Positions 17,828 through 27,370 of a stretch of 64,000 nucleotides of DNA are shown one piece after another; the stretch's first letter is position 1, and each line of letters opens with the position of its first letter. The stretch spans positions 1,426,001 to 1,490,000 of the forward strand of contig NZ_JACHNB010000001.1 in NCBI RefSeq assembly GCF_014205225.1. Direction: 5' to 3'. Source of the DNA: Actinoplanes octamycinicus. GTDB lineage: Bacteria; Actinomycetota; Actinomycetes; Mycobacteriales; Micromonosporaceae. The notes beneath the pieces were generated by a model. The model saw only the letters and a list, made by a program, of their open reading frames with translations, searched no databases and was not told where the DNA came from. Position numbers and translations under genes: made by a program.

Positions 17828-18328
17828 ATGGATTTCGACGTTCTGGTTGAGATCCCCAAGGGGCAGCGCAACAAGTACGAGGTGGACCACAAGACCGGGC
17901 GAATCCGCCTGGACCGGACCCTCTTCACCGCGACACAGTATCCCGCCGACTACGGCTACATCGAGGGCACCCTGGGCCAGGACGGCGACCCGCTGGACGC
18001 CCTGGTGCTGATCCAGGAGCCGACCTTCCCCGGCTGCCTGGTCCGGGCCCGCGCGATCGGCATGTACCGGATGACCGACGAGAAGGGCCGCGACGACAAG
18101 GTGCTCTGCGTGCCCTACGAGGACCCGCGCCAGGAGCACCTGCGGGACATCCACCACCTGGGCGAGTTCGACCGGATGGAGATCCAGCACTTCTTCACGG
18201 TCTACAAGGACCTGGAGCCGGGCAAGTCGGTCGAGGGCGCGACCTGGGTGGGCCGGGTCGAGGCCGAGGCCGAGATCAAGGCGTCGTTCGCTCGCGCCGA
18301 GGCCGAAGAGGCCGAGGGAGAGCACTGA
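17828..18328 (+). CDS. ppa: Inorganic pyrophosphatase
   Basis: Soluble family I enzyme that hydrolyses pyrophosphate released in biosynthesis. The 166-residue sequence has [22 protein letters not shown] (metal Asp residues) and KVLCVP followed by a C-terminal acidic helix. ATG 17828 follows AGGGGAG by about 8 bases; the longer frame from 17690 overlaps the divergent dacB gene and is rejected. A perfect 18-bp hairpin follows the gene. Confidence 0.97.
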   Translation: MDFDVLVEIPKGQRNKYEVDHKTGRIRLDRTLFTATQYPADYGYIEGTLGQDGDPLDALVLIQEPTFPGCLVRARAIGMYRMTDEKGRDDKVLCVPYEDPRQEHLRDIHHLGEFDRMEIQHFFTVYKDLEPGKSVEGATWVGRVEAEAEIKASFARAEAEEAEGEH

Positions 18329-18353
18329 CCGCTCGCTTCCCACGCACCGCTGA

Positions 18354-18393
18354 CGACCGCACCTGCGGGGCTCCGGCCCCGCAGGTGCGGTCG
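18354..18393. terminator. Bidirectional terminator between ppa and eccD
   Basis: Arms 18354-18371 and 18376-18393 are perfectly complementary over 18 bp with a TCCG loop. It lies between two converging genes and can stop transcription from both. Confidence 0.85.
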
Positions 18394-18395
18394 TA

Positions 18396-19706
18396 TCAGA
18401 ACGCGATGCCGCTGACCGCCTCGTAGAGCCCGGCCACCGCGCAGGCCAGCGGGATGACCGCCACCGTGGCCAGCACGTCCAGCACGTCGGCGACCCGGGC
18501 CGGCGACCGGGACGGCGGCAGCGCCGGCCAGGCCACCCCGGCCAGGGCCAGCAGCACGCAGCCCAGGGCGGCCACCGGCAGCGCCCCCGGACCGGCCGCG
18601 CCGAGCAGATCCACGCCGAGCGCCAGCGCGGCGGCCAGTCCGCCGGCGAGCAGCGGCAGCCGCTGCCGCCGGGCCCGGAACAGCCGGGACCGCAGCAGCA
18701 GCGCGACCGCCCCGGCGCCGAGCAGCGCCCGGGCCGCCGGGGTGTCGATCCGGGCCAGCGCCACGGCCGCCCCGGCCACCAGCACCGCGTGCCCGGCCAG
18801 CAGGCCGGTCAGCAACTCGTCGGTCCGGTCCACAGCGGCCAGCACCGCGACCCGGTCCGGGCGGCGGCGGATCGCCTCCAGCGCCGGATCGTCCGGGACG
18901 TCGACCGGCGGCCGCGGCAGCCGGCCCACGCGGATGGCGAGCGCCGGGAGCAGCGCGACCCCGCAGACCAGCACGGCCAGCAGCACGGCCGGGCCGGTGA
19001 ACGCGGCCACCGCGCCGAGCGTCCCGGCCGTCGCGCCGGCGGCGAACACCGGGACCCCGGTGGCCACCCCGAACCCGCCGGCGGCCGCGGCGAGCAGCAG
19101 CGCCACCGAGCCGGCCAGCAGCGCCCCGCCCGGGTCGGCCGGACCGGCCAGCACCGCGCCGCCGACGCCCGCGTAGGCCAGGGCGAAGCCGCCGAGCAGC
19201 ACGGCCGCCCGGCCCGCGCCGAACGCCCGGGACGCGGTGGCCGCGGCCAGCAGGAGCAGGACGGCCAGGCCGAGCCCGGCGCCACCGGCCACACCCCGCC
19301 ACAGGACAGCCAGCCCGGCGGTCAGCGCGATCGCCGCGAGGACCAGGGCGGCGACCCGGGTGGTGGCCGGGCTCCACACCCCGCCGCGCTGCCGTGCGGC
19401 CTCGGCGACCGCCTCGGCCACGTCGTCGTACTCCAGCTCGGGCCACTCGTCGTCGGCCGGGCAGAGATGCAGCACCTCGCCGTCGCGCACGCCCTGCGGG
19501 TGCAGCCCGCGGCCGGTCTCCAGGATGCCCCCGCCGGCCCGGCGCAGCACCCAGCCGCCGTGCCGCTCGCCCACGTCGGCGAGGTCCTCGCCGGCGTGCT
19601 GCAGCACCTCGGGCAGCAGCTCGGCCAGCGGCACGTGCTCGGGCAGCGCCACGTCCACCCGGCGTCGCGGCGCGCTGATCGTGACACGGGCCAGACCGGT
19701 GTCCAC
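18396..19706 (-). CDS. eccD: Type VII secretion integral membrane protein EccD
   Basis: EccD forms the large membrane vestibule of the ESX secretion complex. The 436-residue product has an N-terminal ubiquitin-like domain (about 1-95: VTISAPRRRVDVALPEHVPLAELLP, then DGEVLHLCPA). The remainder is made almost entirely of membrane segments, about eleven hydrophobic stretches, and the protein ends KPxYEAVSGIAF-like near the membrane. GTG 19706 is chosen because GAGGGG lies about 5 bases upstream; other starts further up lack a ribosome site. It is divergent from eccC with a 100-base promoter region between. Confidence 0.88.
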   Translation of the reverse strand: MDTGLARVTISAPRRRVDVALPEHVPLAELLPEVLQHAGEDLADVGERHGGWVLRRAGGGILETGRGLHPQGVRDGEVLHLCPADDEWPELEYDDVAEAVAEAARQRGGVWSPATTRVAALVLAAIALTAGLAVLWRGVAGGAGLGLAVLLLLAAATASRAFGAGRAAVLLGGFALAYAGVGGAVLAGPADPGGALLAGSVALLLAAAAGGFGVATGVPVFAAGATAGTLGAVAAFTGPAVLLAVLVCGVALLPALAIRVGRLPRPPVDVPDDPALEAIRRRPDRVAVLAAVDRTDELLTGLLAGHAVLVAGAAVALARIDTPAARALLGAGAVALLLRSRLFRARRQRLPLLAGGLAAALALGVDLLGAAGPGALPVAALGCVLLALAGVAWPALPPSRSPARVADVLDVLATVAVIPLACAVAGLYEAVSGIAF

Positions 19707-19768
19707 CAGGCCCCTCTCGGTTGTCCACAGGAGACTCGTCGGTACTGCGGGATCGACGTCAATGTATC

Positions 19769-19774
19769 TAGCAT
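19769..19774 (+). promoter_or_regulatory. Candidate -10 box for eccC-mycP (TAGCAT)
   Basis: TAGCAT lies about 32 bases before ATG 19807, and a GGGAGG ribosome site lies between, so this would be a leadered transcript. The 100-base gap must also carry the eccD promoter. Confidence 0.35.
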
Positions 19775-19806
19775 GAGCCGGTCGGGCGACGGGAGGCGGC
19801 ACGCGG

Positions 19807-22800
19807 ATGGGCACCGTGACGATCAGGCGGGCCGAGCGGCGGCCGGGGCCGGAGATCCCGTCCGGCGACCTGCCGGTCGAGCCGCCGCCGGAGGTGCCGC
19901 CGGCCACCGCCGGGCGCTGGCGGCAGGCGCTGATGGTGCTGCCGATGCTGGGCGGCACGGTGGCGATGGCGATGCTGATGGGCCAGGGTCGCGGCGGGCC
20001 CTATTCGTACGTGATCGGTGGCCTGTTCGGCATCTCCTCGATCGCCATGCTGGCCACCTCGTTCGGGTCGGCGGGCGGGCCGCGGCGGGCCGAGTCGGCC
20101 GCCGCCCGCCGGGCCTACCTGCGGCATCTGGCCGGGCTGCGCCGCCGGGTCCGGGAGACCGCGCGCCGGCAGCGGGCCGGCCTGCTCTACCGGCATCCCG
20201 ACCCGGAGCGGCTCTGGTCCACGGTGGGCAGCCACCGGCTCTGGGAGCGCCGGCCGGAGGATCCGGACTTCGGCGTGGTCCGGGTCGGGCTCGGGCCGCA
20301 GACCCTGGCCACCCCGCTGCTGCCGCCGGAGACCCGGCCGCTGCCCGAGCTGGAGCCGGCCACCGCGGGGGCGCTGCGCCGCTTCCTGGACACCTGGTCG
20401 GTGGTGCCGGACCTGCCGGTCGCCCTGTCGCTGCGCGGCTTCACCCGGGTGCACCTGCGCGGCGGCGAGCCGGCCCGGGCGCTGGTCCGGGCCGCGCTGA
20501 TCCAGCTCGCCGTCTTCCACGCGCCGGACGACCTGCTGATCGCGGTCTGCGCCGGTCCGGCGCGGCGGCCGGGGTGGGAGTGGCTGAAATGGCTGCCGCA
20601 CGCCCTGCACCCGCACCGCCAGGACGCGCTCGGCCCGGTCCGGCTGGTCGCCGGCGACAGCGCCGAGCTGGACCGGCTGCTCGGTGACGTGCTCGCCGGC
20701 CGGCCCCGGTTCCAGCCCGGCGAGCTGCCCGGGCCGGGCCCGCACGTGGTGATCGTCCGGGACGGCGCCGAGCCGCTGCCCGCCGGCGACAGCCTGGACG
20801 CGGTCACCGTGCTGGACCTGGACACCCCGCCGCCCCGGCTGCTCGACCGGGCGGCCGTGGTGCTCGAGGTGGACCCGGCCGGCGCGCTGCTGACCGGCAC
20901 CCGGGACCTGGCGGCGGAGGCCGGCCGGGCGGACGGCCTGCCGGTCAGCACCGCCGAGGCGATCGCCCGGCGGCTGGCCCCGCTGCGGCTGGCCGGCCCG
21001 GCCGACCCGGACGGCGCACCGGCCCCGGCCGAGACCGGGTTCGCCGAGCTGCTCGGCATCGGCGACCCGGAGAGCTTCGTCCCGGCCCGCGGCTGGCGGC
21101 CCCGGCCGGTTCGGGACCGGCTGCGGGTGCCGATCGGGACCACCGCCGACGGGCTGCCGGTCGAGCTGGACCTCAAGGAGCCGGCACAGGACGGGATGGG
21201 CCCGCACGGGCTGCTGATCGGCGCCACCGGCTCGGGCAAGTCGGAGCTGCTGCGCACCCTGGTGCTGGCGCTGGCCGGCACGCACTCCTCCGAGTCGCTG
21301 AACTTCGTGCTGATCGACTTCAAGGGCGGGGCCACGTTCGCCTCGCTGGACCGGCTGCCGCACACCGCGGCGCTGATCACCAACCTGCAGGACGAGCTGC
21401 CGCTGGTCGACCGGATGGCGGACGCGCTGGACGGCGAGCTGATCCGGCGGCAGGAGCTGCTGCGCCGGGCCGGCAACTACGCCGGGCTGCCCGACTACGA
21501 GCGGGCCCGGGAGGCCGGGGCGACGCTGCCCCCGCTGCCGTCGCTGTTCGTGGTCTGCGACGAGTTCGCCGAGATGCTCCAGCAGAAACCCGAGTTCATC
21601 GACCTGTTCCTGCAGATCGGGCGGCTCGGCCGGTCACTCGGGGTGCATCTGCTGCTGGCCAGTCAGCGGCTGGAGGAGGGACGGCTGCGCGGGCTGGACA
21701 CCCACCTGTCGTACCGGATCGGGTTGAAGACGTTCAGCGGGATGGAGTCGCGGGCGGTGCTCGGGGTGCCGGACGCCGCCGAGCTGCCCGGCACCCCCGG
21801 GCACGGTTACCTGAAGTGCGGGGGCGGGCCGCTGATCCGGTTCCGCGGGTCGTACGTGTCGGGCCGGCTGCCCCGGGCCGGCCGCCCGCCCGGCGAGGCG
21901 CCCGGGCGGGTCACGCCGTACACCACCCGGACCGTGGCGGCGTCCGCCCCGATCGTCCGGCCGGAGCCCGCGCCGGACGGCCCCACCCTGCTCAGCGTGC
22001 TGGTCGACCGGCTGGCCGGGCAGGGGCCGCCGGCCCACCGGGTGTGGCTGCCGCCGCTCGACGCCGCGGCCACCCTGGACGACCTGCTCGGCCCGCCGGC
22101 GCTGATCGCGGACCGCGGGCTGAGCTGCGCCAACCCGGCACTGCACGGCGCCCTGCAGGTGCCGGTCGCGCTGCTGGACAAGCCGCGCGAGCAGCTGCGC
22201 GACGTGCTCTGGCTGCAGCTGGGCGGGGCGGCCGGGCACGTGGCGGTGGTCGGCGGCACGCTCAGCGGCAAGTCGGCGGCGCTGCGGGCGCTGGTCTGCG
22301 GGCTGGCGCTGACCCACACCCCGGCCGAGGCGCAGGTGTACTGCCTGGACTTCGGCGGCGGGTCGCTGGGCGGGCTGCGCGGGCTCCCGCACGTGGGCGG
22401 GGTGTTCGGGCGGCTGGAGGCGGAGGGCGTACGCCGGACCGCCGGCGAGATGGTGGCCCTGCTGACCGAGCGGGAGCGCACCGCGTGGCAGCGGGGCGCC
22501 GGGGCGGACGTCTTCCTGGTGGTGGACGGCTGGAGCACGGTGCGCACCGACTTCGAGGAGCTGGAGCCGGTGCTGACCGACCTGGCCACCCGGGGGCTCT
22601 CCTACGGCATCCACCTGGTGGCCGCCGCCTCCCGCTGGATGGACTTCCGGCCGGCGGTCCGCGACCTCTTCGGGTCCCGGGTGGAGTTGCGGCTCGGCGA
22701 CCCGTCCGATTCGTTCGTCGGCCGCCGGGCCGCCCTCGCGGTCCCGGAACAGCAGCCCGGCCGCGGCGTGACCGAGGACCCGGCCGGCCCCGGCCGATTC

Positions 22801-23676
22801 CTGCACCTGCTCACCGCCCGGCCCGAGGTGCGCTCGCTGGGCGACACCGCCGAGCTGGTCAAGGCGGTGGCGGCGGCCTGGTCCGGGCCGGGCGCGCCGC
22901 CGGTGCGGCTGCTGCCACCGGTCGTGCCGTGGAGCGGGATCGCCGGCGCCGGCGAAGGGCTGCGCCTGCCGATCGGCATCGCCGAGTCGGATCTGCAGCC
23001 GGTGACCGTCGACTTCGCCACCGATCCGCACTTCCTGCTGCTCGGCGACGCCGAGTGCGGCAAGTCGTCGTTCCTGCGCGCCCTGGCCCTGTCGGTGACC
23101 GGGCGGTTCGCCCCGGAGCAGGCCCGGATCATCCTGGTCGACTACCGGCGCAGCCTGATCGACCTGCCGGAGACCGACCACCGGATCGGCTACGGCATGC
23201 AGACCCAGCCCACCCTGGACCTGATCCAGTCGGTCGCCGGATACATGCGGAACCGGCTGCCCGGCCCGGAGGTCACCGCGCGACAGCTGCGCGAGCGCTC
23301 CTGGTGGACCGGCCCGGAGCTGTTCGTCCTGGTCGACGACTACGACCTGGTGGTGGCCGGCCCGGTCAACCCGCTGGCCCCGCTGCTCGAGTTCCTCCCG
23401 CAGGCCCGGGACATCGGTCTGCACCTGGTGCTCACCCGGCGGGCCGGCGGTGCGAGCCGGGCGCTCTACGAGCCGGTCCTGCAGCGGCTGCGCGAGCTGT
23501 CCGCGCCCGGACTGGTGATGTCCGGGCCGGCCGAGGAGGGTGCGTTGATCGGCACCGTCCGGCCGGAACGGATGCCGCCGGGGCGTGGTCGGCTGATCAC
23601 TCGTCGTGACGGAATTCGGCTGATTCAGCTGGGCTTTCCGGAATCCGGGCCGATGACAGACGCCAGGTGCGATTAG
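19807..23676 (+). CDS. eccC: Type VII secretion FtsK/SpoIIIE ATPase EccC (fused EccCa-EccCb)
   Basis: Motor of the ESX secretion system. The 1289-residue chain has two membrane segments (about 40-60 and 66-85), then three FtsK-like ATPase domains. Domain 1 has Walker A GATGSGKS (about 472-479) and Walker B FVVCDEF with the catalytic Glu. Domain 2 has GGTLSGKS (about 816-823) with FLVVDGW. Domain 3 has GDAECGKS (about 1080-1087) with FVLVDDYD. Domains 2 and 3 lack the DE pair, as in other EccC proteins where they bind substrates and regulate domain 1. The single-chain form differs from the split Ca/Cb of mycobacterial ESX-1. ATG 19807 has a GGGAGG site upstream. mycP follows 85 bases later. 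Confidence 0.95.
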   Translation: MGTVTIRRAERRPGPEIPSGDLPVEPPPEVPPATAGRWRQALMVLPMLGGTVAMAMLMGQGRGGPYSYVIGGLFGISSIAMLATSFGSAGGPRRAESAAARRAYLRHLAGLRRRVRETARRQRAGLLYRHPDPERLWSTVGSHRLWERRPEDPDFGVVRVGLGPQTLATPLLPPETRPLPELEPATAGALRRFLDTWSVVPDLPVALSLRGFTRVHLRGGEPARALVRAALIQLAVFHAPDDLLIAVCAGPARRPGWEWLKWLPHALHPHRQDALGPVRLVAGDSAELDRLLGDVLAGRPRFQPGELPGPGPHVVIVRDGAEPLPAGDSLDAVTVLDLDTPPPRLLDRAAVVLEVDPAGALLTGTRDLAAEAGRADGLPVSTAEAIARRLAPLRLAGPADPDGAPAPAETGFAELLGIGDPESFVPARGWRPRPVRDRLRVPIGTTADGLPVELDLKEPAQDGMGPHGLLIGATGSGKSELLRTLVLALAGTHSSESLNFVLIDFKGGATFASLDRLPHTAALITNLQDELPLVDRMADALDGELIRRQELLRRAGNYAGLPDYERAREAGATLPPLPSLFVVCDEFAEMLQQKPEFIDLFLQIGRLGRSLGVHLLLASQRLEEGRLRGLDTHLSYRIGLKTFSGMESRAVLGVPDAAELPGTPGHGYLKCGGGPLIRFRGSYVSGRLPRAGRPPGEAPGRVTPYTTRTVAASAPIVRPEPAPDGPTLLSVLVDRLAGQGPPAHRVWLPPLDAAATLDDLLGPPALIADRGLSCANPALHGALQVPVALLDKPREQLRDVLWLQLGGAAGHVAVVGGTLSGKSAALRALVCGLALTHTPAEAQVYCLDFGGGSLGGLRGLPHVGGVFGRLEAEGVRRTAGEMVALLTERERTAWQRGAGADVFLVVDGWSTVRTDFEELEPVLTDLATRGLSYGIHLVAAASRWMDFRPAVRDLFGSRVELRLGDPSDSFVGRRAALAVPEQQPGRGVTEDPAGPGRFLHLLTARPEVRSLGDTAELVKAVAAAWSGPGAPPVRLLPPVVPWSGIAGAGEGLRLPIGIAESDLQPVTVDFATDPHFLLLGDAECGKSSFLRALALSVTGRFAPEQARIILVDYRRSLIDLPETDHRIGYGMQTQPTLDLIQSVAGYMRNRLPGPEVTARQLRERSWWTGPELFVLVDDYDLVVAGPVNPLAPLLEFLPQARDIGLHLVLTRRAGGASRALYEPVLQRLRELSAPGLVMSGPAEEGALIGTVRPERMPPGRGRLITRRDGIRLIQLGFPESGPMTDARCD

Positions 23677-23761
23677 GCACCGCGGACCGCAGCGACACGC
23701 CGTGGTTTCGGAGTAATCTCCCCCCATCGACTGACCATCATCAGAATGGCGACGCCGACCC

Positions 23762-25078
23762 GTGACCAGAGTGAGCGCAACCTTCCGGCCGTACCGGTCG
23801 TGGTCTCGTGCACGCCAACTCGGGGCCGCGGTCCTGGCCGGCGTCCTCGCGCTGGCCCCGGCGGCCGCGCCCGCGCTGGCCGAGCCGGGCGTGACCGACG
23901 AGATGTTCGAGCCGATCACCGACCCGGCGGCCGGCGCGGACACCGTGCGGGCCGACGAGTGGCAGCTGCAGACCCTCGACCTGGCCGACGCGTGGACCTA
24001 CGCGGACGGCAGCGGGATCACCGTCGCGGTGATCGACTCCGGGGTCGACGCCCGCCACCCCGACCTGGCCGGCCAGGTGCTGCCCGGGCTCGACCTGGTG
24101 GACGGCAAGGGCAACGGCGACACCGACGCGGTCGGCCACGGCACCACGGTGTCCGGGATCATCGCCGGGCGCGGCGACGACACCGTCGGCGTGGTCGGCA
24201 TCGCGCCGAAAGCCAAGATCCTCCCGATCCGGGTGCTCGACGCGGACAACCGCTACGACGACGCCCTGATCGTGGCGAAAGGGTTGCGCTGGGCGGTCGA
24301 CCACGGCGCCCGGGTGGTCAACCTCTCGCTCGGCGGCAGCGCGAACAGTCCCGCCCTGGCCGCCGCCCTGGACTACGCGTTCGCCAAGGACGTCGTGGTG
24401 GTCGCCTGCACCGGCAACGTCAGCGCGAACTCCAGCGCCCGCGGGGTGTGGTATCCGGCCCGCGAGCCCGGCGTGATCGCGGTGGCCGGCGTCGAGCGCA
24501 ACGGCACCGACCTGTGGACCGGCTCGATCACCGGCAAGGAGACCGTGGTCGCCGCGCCCGCCACCGAGCTGGTCGGGGCGAAACCGGGCGGCTACTGGCG
24601 GGTTCAGGGCACCAGCTTCGCCGCGCCGATGGTGTCCGGCACCGCCGCGCTGATCCGCTCCCGCTGGCCGGACATGCCGGCCGGCGAGGTGGTCAACCGG
24701 ATCATCAAGACCGCCAAGGACCGCGGCGCCCCGGGCCGCGACGACATGTTCGGCTTCGGCCTGATCGACCCGACCGGCGCGCTCACCGCGACCGTGCCCG
24801 CGGTGACCACCAACCCGCTGGACACCACCCCGCCGGCCGGTGTCGCCCGGTTCGGCAGCGCCCCGGCCTCGGGCGAGGCACAGTCCGCCCCGAGCGACGC
24901 CGCCCAGCGCCCGGACACCGCCGCCGACCCGGGCACCAACGCGGGCGGCTGGGCCGCGCCGGCCCCCGCCGAGCCGTCCGGCGGGCATCCGGGCCGGTGG
25001 CTGGCGATCGCGCTCTTCGCGCTGTCCGCGATCGCCGGCGCCTTCACGATCCGCCGCTTCGCCAGCACCGCGGGCTGA
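23762..25078 (+). CDS. mycP: Mycosin: type VII secretion-associated subtilisin-like serine protease
   Basis: Membrane-anchored S8 protease that stabilises the ESX complex and processes substrates outside the cell. It has an N-terminal signal peptide (about 1-40). The subtilase domain has catalytic Asp in VIDSGVD (about 92), His in GHGT (about 126) and Ser in GTSFAAP (about 284). A Pro/Ala-rich linker and one C-terminal membrane segment (about 413-430) followed by RRF complete it. All triad residues are present. GTG 23762 is used; a TAATCT box lies about 40 bases upstream. With eccC and eccD it defines the ESX locus. Confidence 0.94.
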   Translation: MTRVSATFRPYRSWSRARQLGAAVLAGVLALAPAAAPALAEPGVTDEMFEPITDPAAGADTVRADEWQLQTLDLADAWTYADGSGITVAVIDSGVDARHPDLAGQVLPGLDLVDGKGNGDTDAVGHGTTVSGIIAGRGDDTVGVVGIAPKAKILPIRVLDADNRYDDALIVAKGLRWAVDHGARVVNLSLGGSANSPALAAALDYAFAKDVVVVACTGNVSANSSARGVWYPAREPGVIAVAGVERNGTDLWTGSITGKETVVAAPATELVGAKPGGYWRVQGTSFAAPMVSGTAALIRSRWPDMPAGEVVNRIIKTAKDRGAPGRDDMFGFGLIDPTGALTATVPAVTTNPLDTTPPAGVARFGSAPASGEAQSAPSDAAQRPDTAADPGTNAGGWAAPAPAEPSGGHPGRWLAIALFALSAIAGAFTIRRFASTAG

Positions 25079-25435
25079 CCGCGAGGCCGCCGGGTCCGCT
25101 CCGGCTGGCGATCCGCCATTTCCGGTACGCCCTGAGCGCCCCCGCGCCCGCTGGCCCCGCGCCCGCGCTCGGGGCAATGCTGACTCCGCGCTCGGCGAAC
25201 CGGCCGAGTGACAACGGGTGTGTCCGGGACGAAGGCGCGGCGGAGGCTGTCGCGCCGGCGTGAGCACGGGGCGAGCAGCAGGCTGCGGGCGGAGACGGGG
25301 AGAGCGAGCACGAGGCAGGCGGTCACGGGGCGAGCAGCAGGCGGCGGGCGGACACCGGAACGGCACGTCAGCCGCCGGACGGGACGCTCCGACCGTACCG
25401 AAAGCGAAGGAAGCGGACCCGGAACCAGGCAGCGG
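25079..25435. other. Convergent gap without a supported gene
   Basis: This 357-base gap lies between mycP and marP, which converge. Open frames here are shadows of marP or lack ribosome sites. A 19-base word (CACGGGGCGAGCAGCAGGC) occurs twice, near 25265 and 25324. I see no hairpin comparable with the other convergent ends. Confidence 0.5.
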
Positions 25436-26614
25436 TCAGGCGCACTCGCCGGTTTTGACGCCCTCGGTGCGCTCGCGGCCCAGCTTCGCGACCGGGGCCG
25501 CCTCGGCGGCGGTCAGGGCGAAGCCGACATTCTTGTCGTCGGCCGCGGCCGCGAAGATCACGCCGAGCACGTCGCCGGTCGGGGAGATCAGCGGGCCGCC
25601 CGAGTTGCCGCTGCGGACCAGCGACTTGATCGTGTAGATCTCCCGGGTCACGTCGCCCGCCTCGTAGATGTCCGGGCCGGTGATGTCCCCGACGTCGCGC
25701 ACCCGGGCCGACTGGGCGTTGTACGGCCCGTCCTGCGGATAGCCCAGCACGATCGCGCTCGCCCCGCTGGCCGCCGCCTTCGTCACGAACGACATGACCG
25801 GCGCCTTCAAACCGGGGACCCGGATCACCGCGAGGTCGCGTTTCGGGTCGTAGACCACCACGGTGCCCTCCAGCTGCCCGCGCGACGTCTCCACCACCAC
25901 CTCGCGGGTACCGGCCACCACGTGCGCGTTGGTCATCACCCGCTCGTCGGCGTAGACGAACCCGGTGCCCTCGATCCGCCGGGAGCAGCTGGGCGCCGCG
26001 CCGAGCACCTTGAGCACGGATTTCTTCGAGGTCTGCACGATCCGCGAATTTCGCAGGGCGGGGTCGGGCTCGGCGACCTCCTTGGCCTCGGTGCGGGCCA
26101 GACCGCCGAACACGTCCGGGAAGCCGCTGGTGTCCAGGGTGTCGCGGAGCGCCGAGGAGAGCGCCTGTGCCTGGTCCGGCATCAGCCCGTTGATGCCGCC
26201 CAGGATGGTGCTGCTGCGGACCGCCTTGTTGATCGCCGGGAACGGGGTCGACCCCATCGGCACGGCCACCAGCCAGGCGGCGAGCAGCACCGCGACCACC
26301 GAGACGACCGCGCCGCCGGCGTCGTCGAGGTGCTGCAGCGGCCGGTTGAAGATGGCCCGGCGCAGGCTGGTGCCGAGCCAGCCGGCCAGGGTCTGGCCGA
26401 GCACGGCGAGAGCGAGGATCACGGCGAGCGCGACGATCAGCCGGACCGTGCCGTCAGCGAACTGTTTCGCCAGCAGCGGGCCGAGTTGCAGCCCGATCAG
26501 CACCCCGCTGAAGAAGCCGCCGAGCGACAGCGCGCCGATCACGAATCCCTGCCGATAGCCGCTGATCGCGAACAGCAGCATCAGCACGATCAGGATGACA
26601 TCGACCACGGGCAC
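25436..26614 (-). CDS. marP: Membrane-anchored trypsin-like protease MarP (CvpA-like N-terminus)
   Basis: Periplasmic-side serine protease needed for acid and oxidative stress resistance in mycobacteria (Rv3671c). Four N-terminal membrane segments of the colicin V production (CvpA) type span about residues 1-125. The chymotrypsin-like domain has His in TNAHVV (about 230), Asp in KRDLAVI (about 260) and Ser in SGNSGGPL (about 336). Two Cys (CSRR near 213 and the C-terminal ECA) could form the redox-switch disulfide described for the family. GTG 26614 is preceded at 6 bases by TATGTT, so it is probably leaderless. Confidence 0.93.
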   Translation of the reverse strand: MPVVDVILIVLMLLFAISGYRQGFVIGALSLGGFFSGVLIGLQLGPLLAKQFADGTVRLIVALAVILALAVLGQTLAGWLGTSLRRAIFNRPLQHLDDAGGAVVSVVAVLLAAWLVAVPMGSTPFPAINKAVRSSTILGGINGLMPDQAQALSSALRDTLDTSGFPDVFGGLARTEAKEVAEPDPALRNSRIVQTSKKSVLKVLGAAPSCSRRIEGTGFVYADERVMTNAHVVAGTREVVVETSRGQLEGTVVVYDPKRDLAVIRVPGLKAPVMSFVTKAAASGASAIVLGYPQDGPYNAQSARVRDVGDITGPDIYEAGDVTREIYTIKSLVRSGNSGGPLISPTGDVLGVIFAAAADDKNVGFALTAAEAAPVAKLGRERTEGVKTGECA

Positions 26615-26620
26615 TCACTC

Positions 26621-26626
26621 AACATA
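26621..26626 (-). promoter_or_regulatory. Leaderless -10 box of marP (TATGTT)
   Basis: TATGTT ends 6 bases before GTG 26614 on the reverse strand and no Shine-Dalgarno site is present. Confidence 0.5.
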
Positions 26627-26641
26627 GAAGTCAGGCGCACG

Positions 26642-27370
26642 TCACGGCACCACCTCGTCGGGTGCGCCGCCGCGCGCCGCCGGCACCGGGGCGGCGGCGT
26701 CCGGCAGCTCCACGACGCGTCCCGGCTCCCACGGTCGCGTCCAGCCCGCCATGTCCAGCAGCACTGAGATCACCCCCGCGGTGAAACCCCAGACGAGCAT
26801 GCCGCGGACCTGGAAGGCCGGTCCGATCCAGCCGCTGGGGTGTCGCACCCGGATACGGTTCGCGGGGTCGGCGAGTTCACTGATCGGCAGCCGGGCGACG
26901 TGCGCCACCTCGGTGACCTGCCGCGGCCGGACCGGGTGCGGCTGCCGCCACCAGGCCAGCACCGGGGTGACCGAGAACCGGCTGACCGGGATCCACAGCT
27001 CGGGCAGCAGAGCGAGCGGCTCGGCGCTGGCCGCGACCAGCCCGACCTCCTCGTCCGCCTCGCGCAGCGCGGTGGCGACCGCGTCGGCGTCCTCCGGGTC
27101 GGTGGCGCCGCCCGGAAAGGCCGGCTGGCCGGCGTGGTTGCGCATGGTCGCGGCCCGCTGCAGGACCAGCAGGTCGGGGCCGCCCGGGGTGTCCGCGGCC
27201 GGCGGGCTCTCGCCGAGCAGCACCAGCACCGCGCTGGACCGCCCGTTGCTGCCGGCCGGCTGGCGCAGCGTGCTGAAGTCCTCGGTCCGGCACCGGCCGG
27301 CCCGGGTCAGCAGCGGCTCGAACCAGGACGGGAGGTCCGCCGGCCGGTCCAGCAGCACGCCCCGGCTCAT
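26642..27370 (-). CDS. Nudix hydrolase (CoA-diphosphatase-like)
   Basis: The 242-residue product contains a complete Nudix box (GGATDPEDADAV, then ALREADEEVGL, about residues 86-110). The preceding RAATMRNHAGQPAFPGG is typical of the NudL/CoA-pyrophosphatase branch. ATG 27370 overlaps the stop of the upstream TlpA-like gene (ATGA). The longer frame to 27673 is out of context with that gene and is rejected. The C-terminus is Pro/Ala-rich. It corresponds to Rv3672c in the conserved block. Confidence 0.9.
   Translation of the reverse strand: MSRGVLLDRPADLPSWFEPLLTRAGRCRTEDFSTLRQPAGSNGRSSAVLVLLGESPPAADTPGGPDLLVLQRAATMRNHAGQPAFPGGATDPEDADAVATALREADEEVGLVAASAEPLALLPELWIPVSRFSVTPVLAWWRQPHPVRPRQVTEVAHVARLPISELADPANRIRVRHPSGWIGPAFQVRGMLVWGFTAGVISVLLDMAGWTRPWEPGRVVELPDAAAPVPAARGGAPDEVVP

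Noticed and set aside
25208..26767. 519-residue forward gene opposite marP
   Set aside because: Antisense shadow of MarP; His/Gln/Arg-rich translation typical of the complement of a GC-rich gene.
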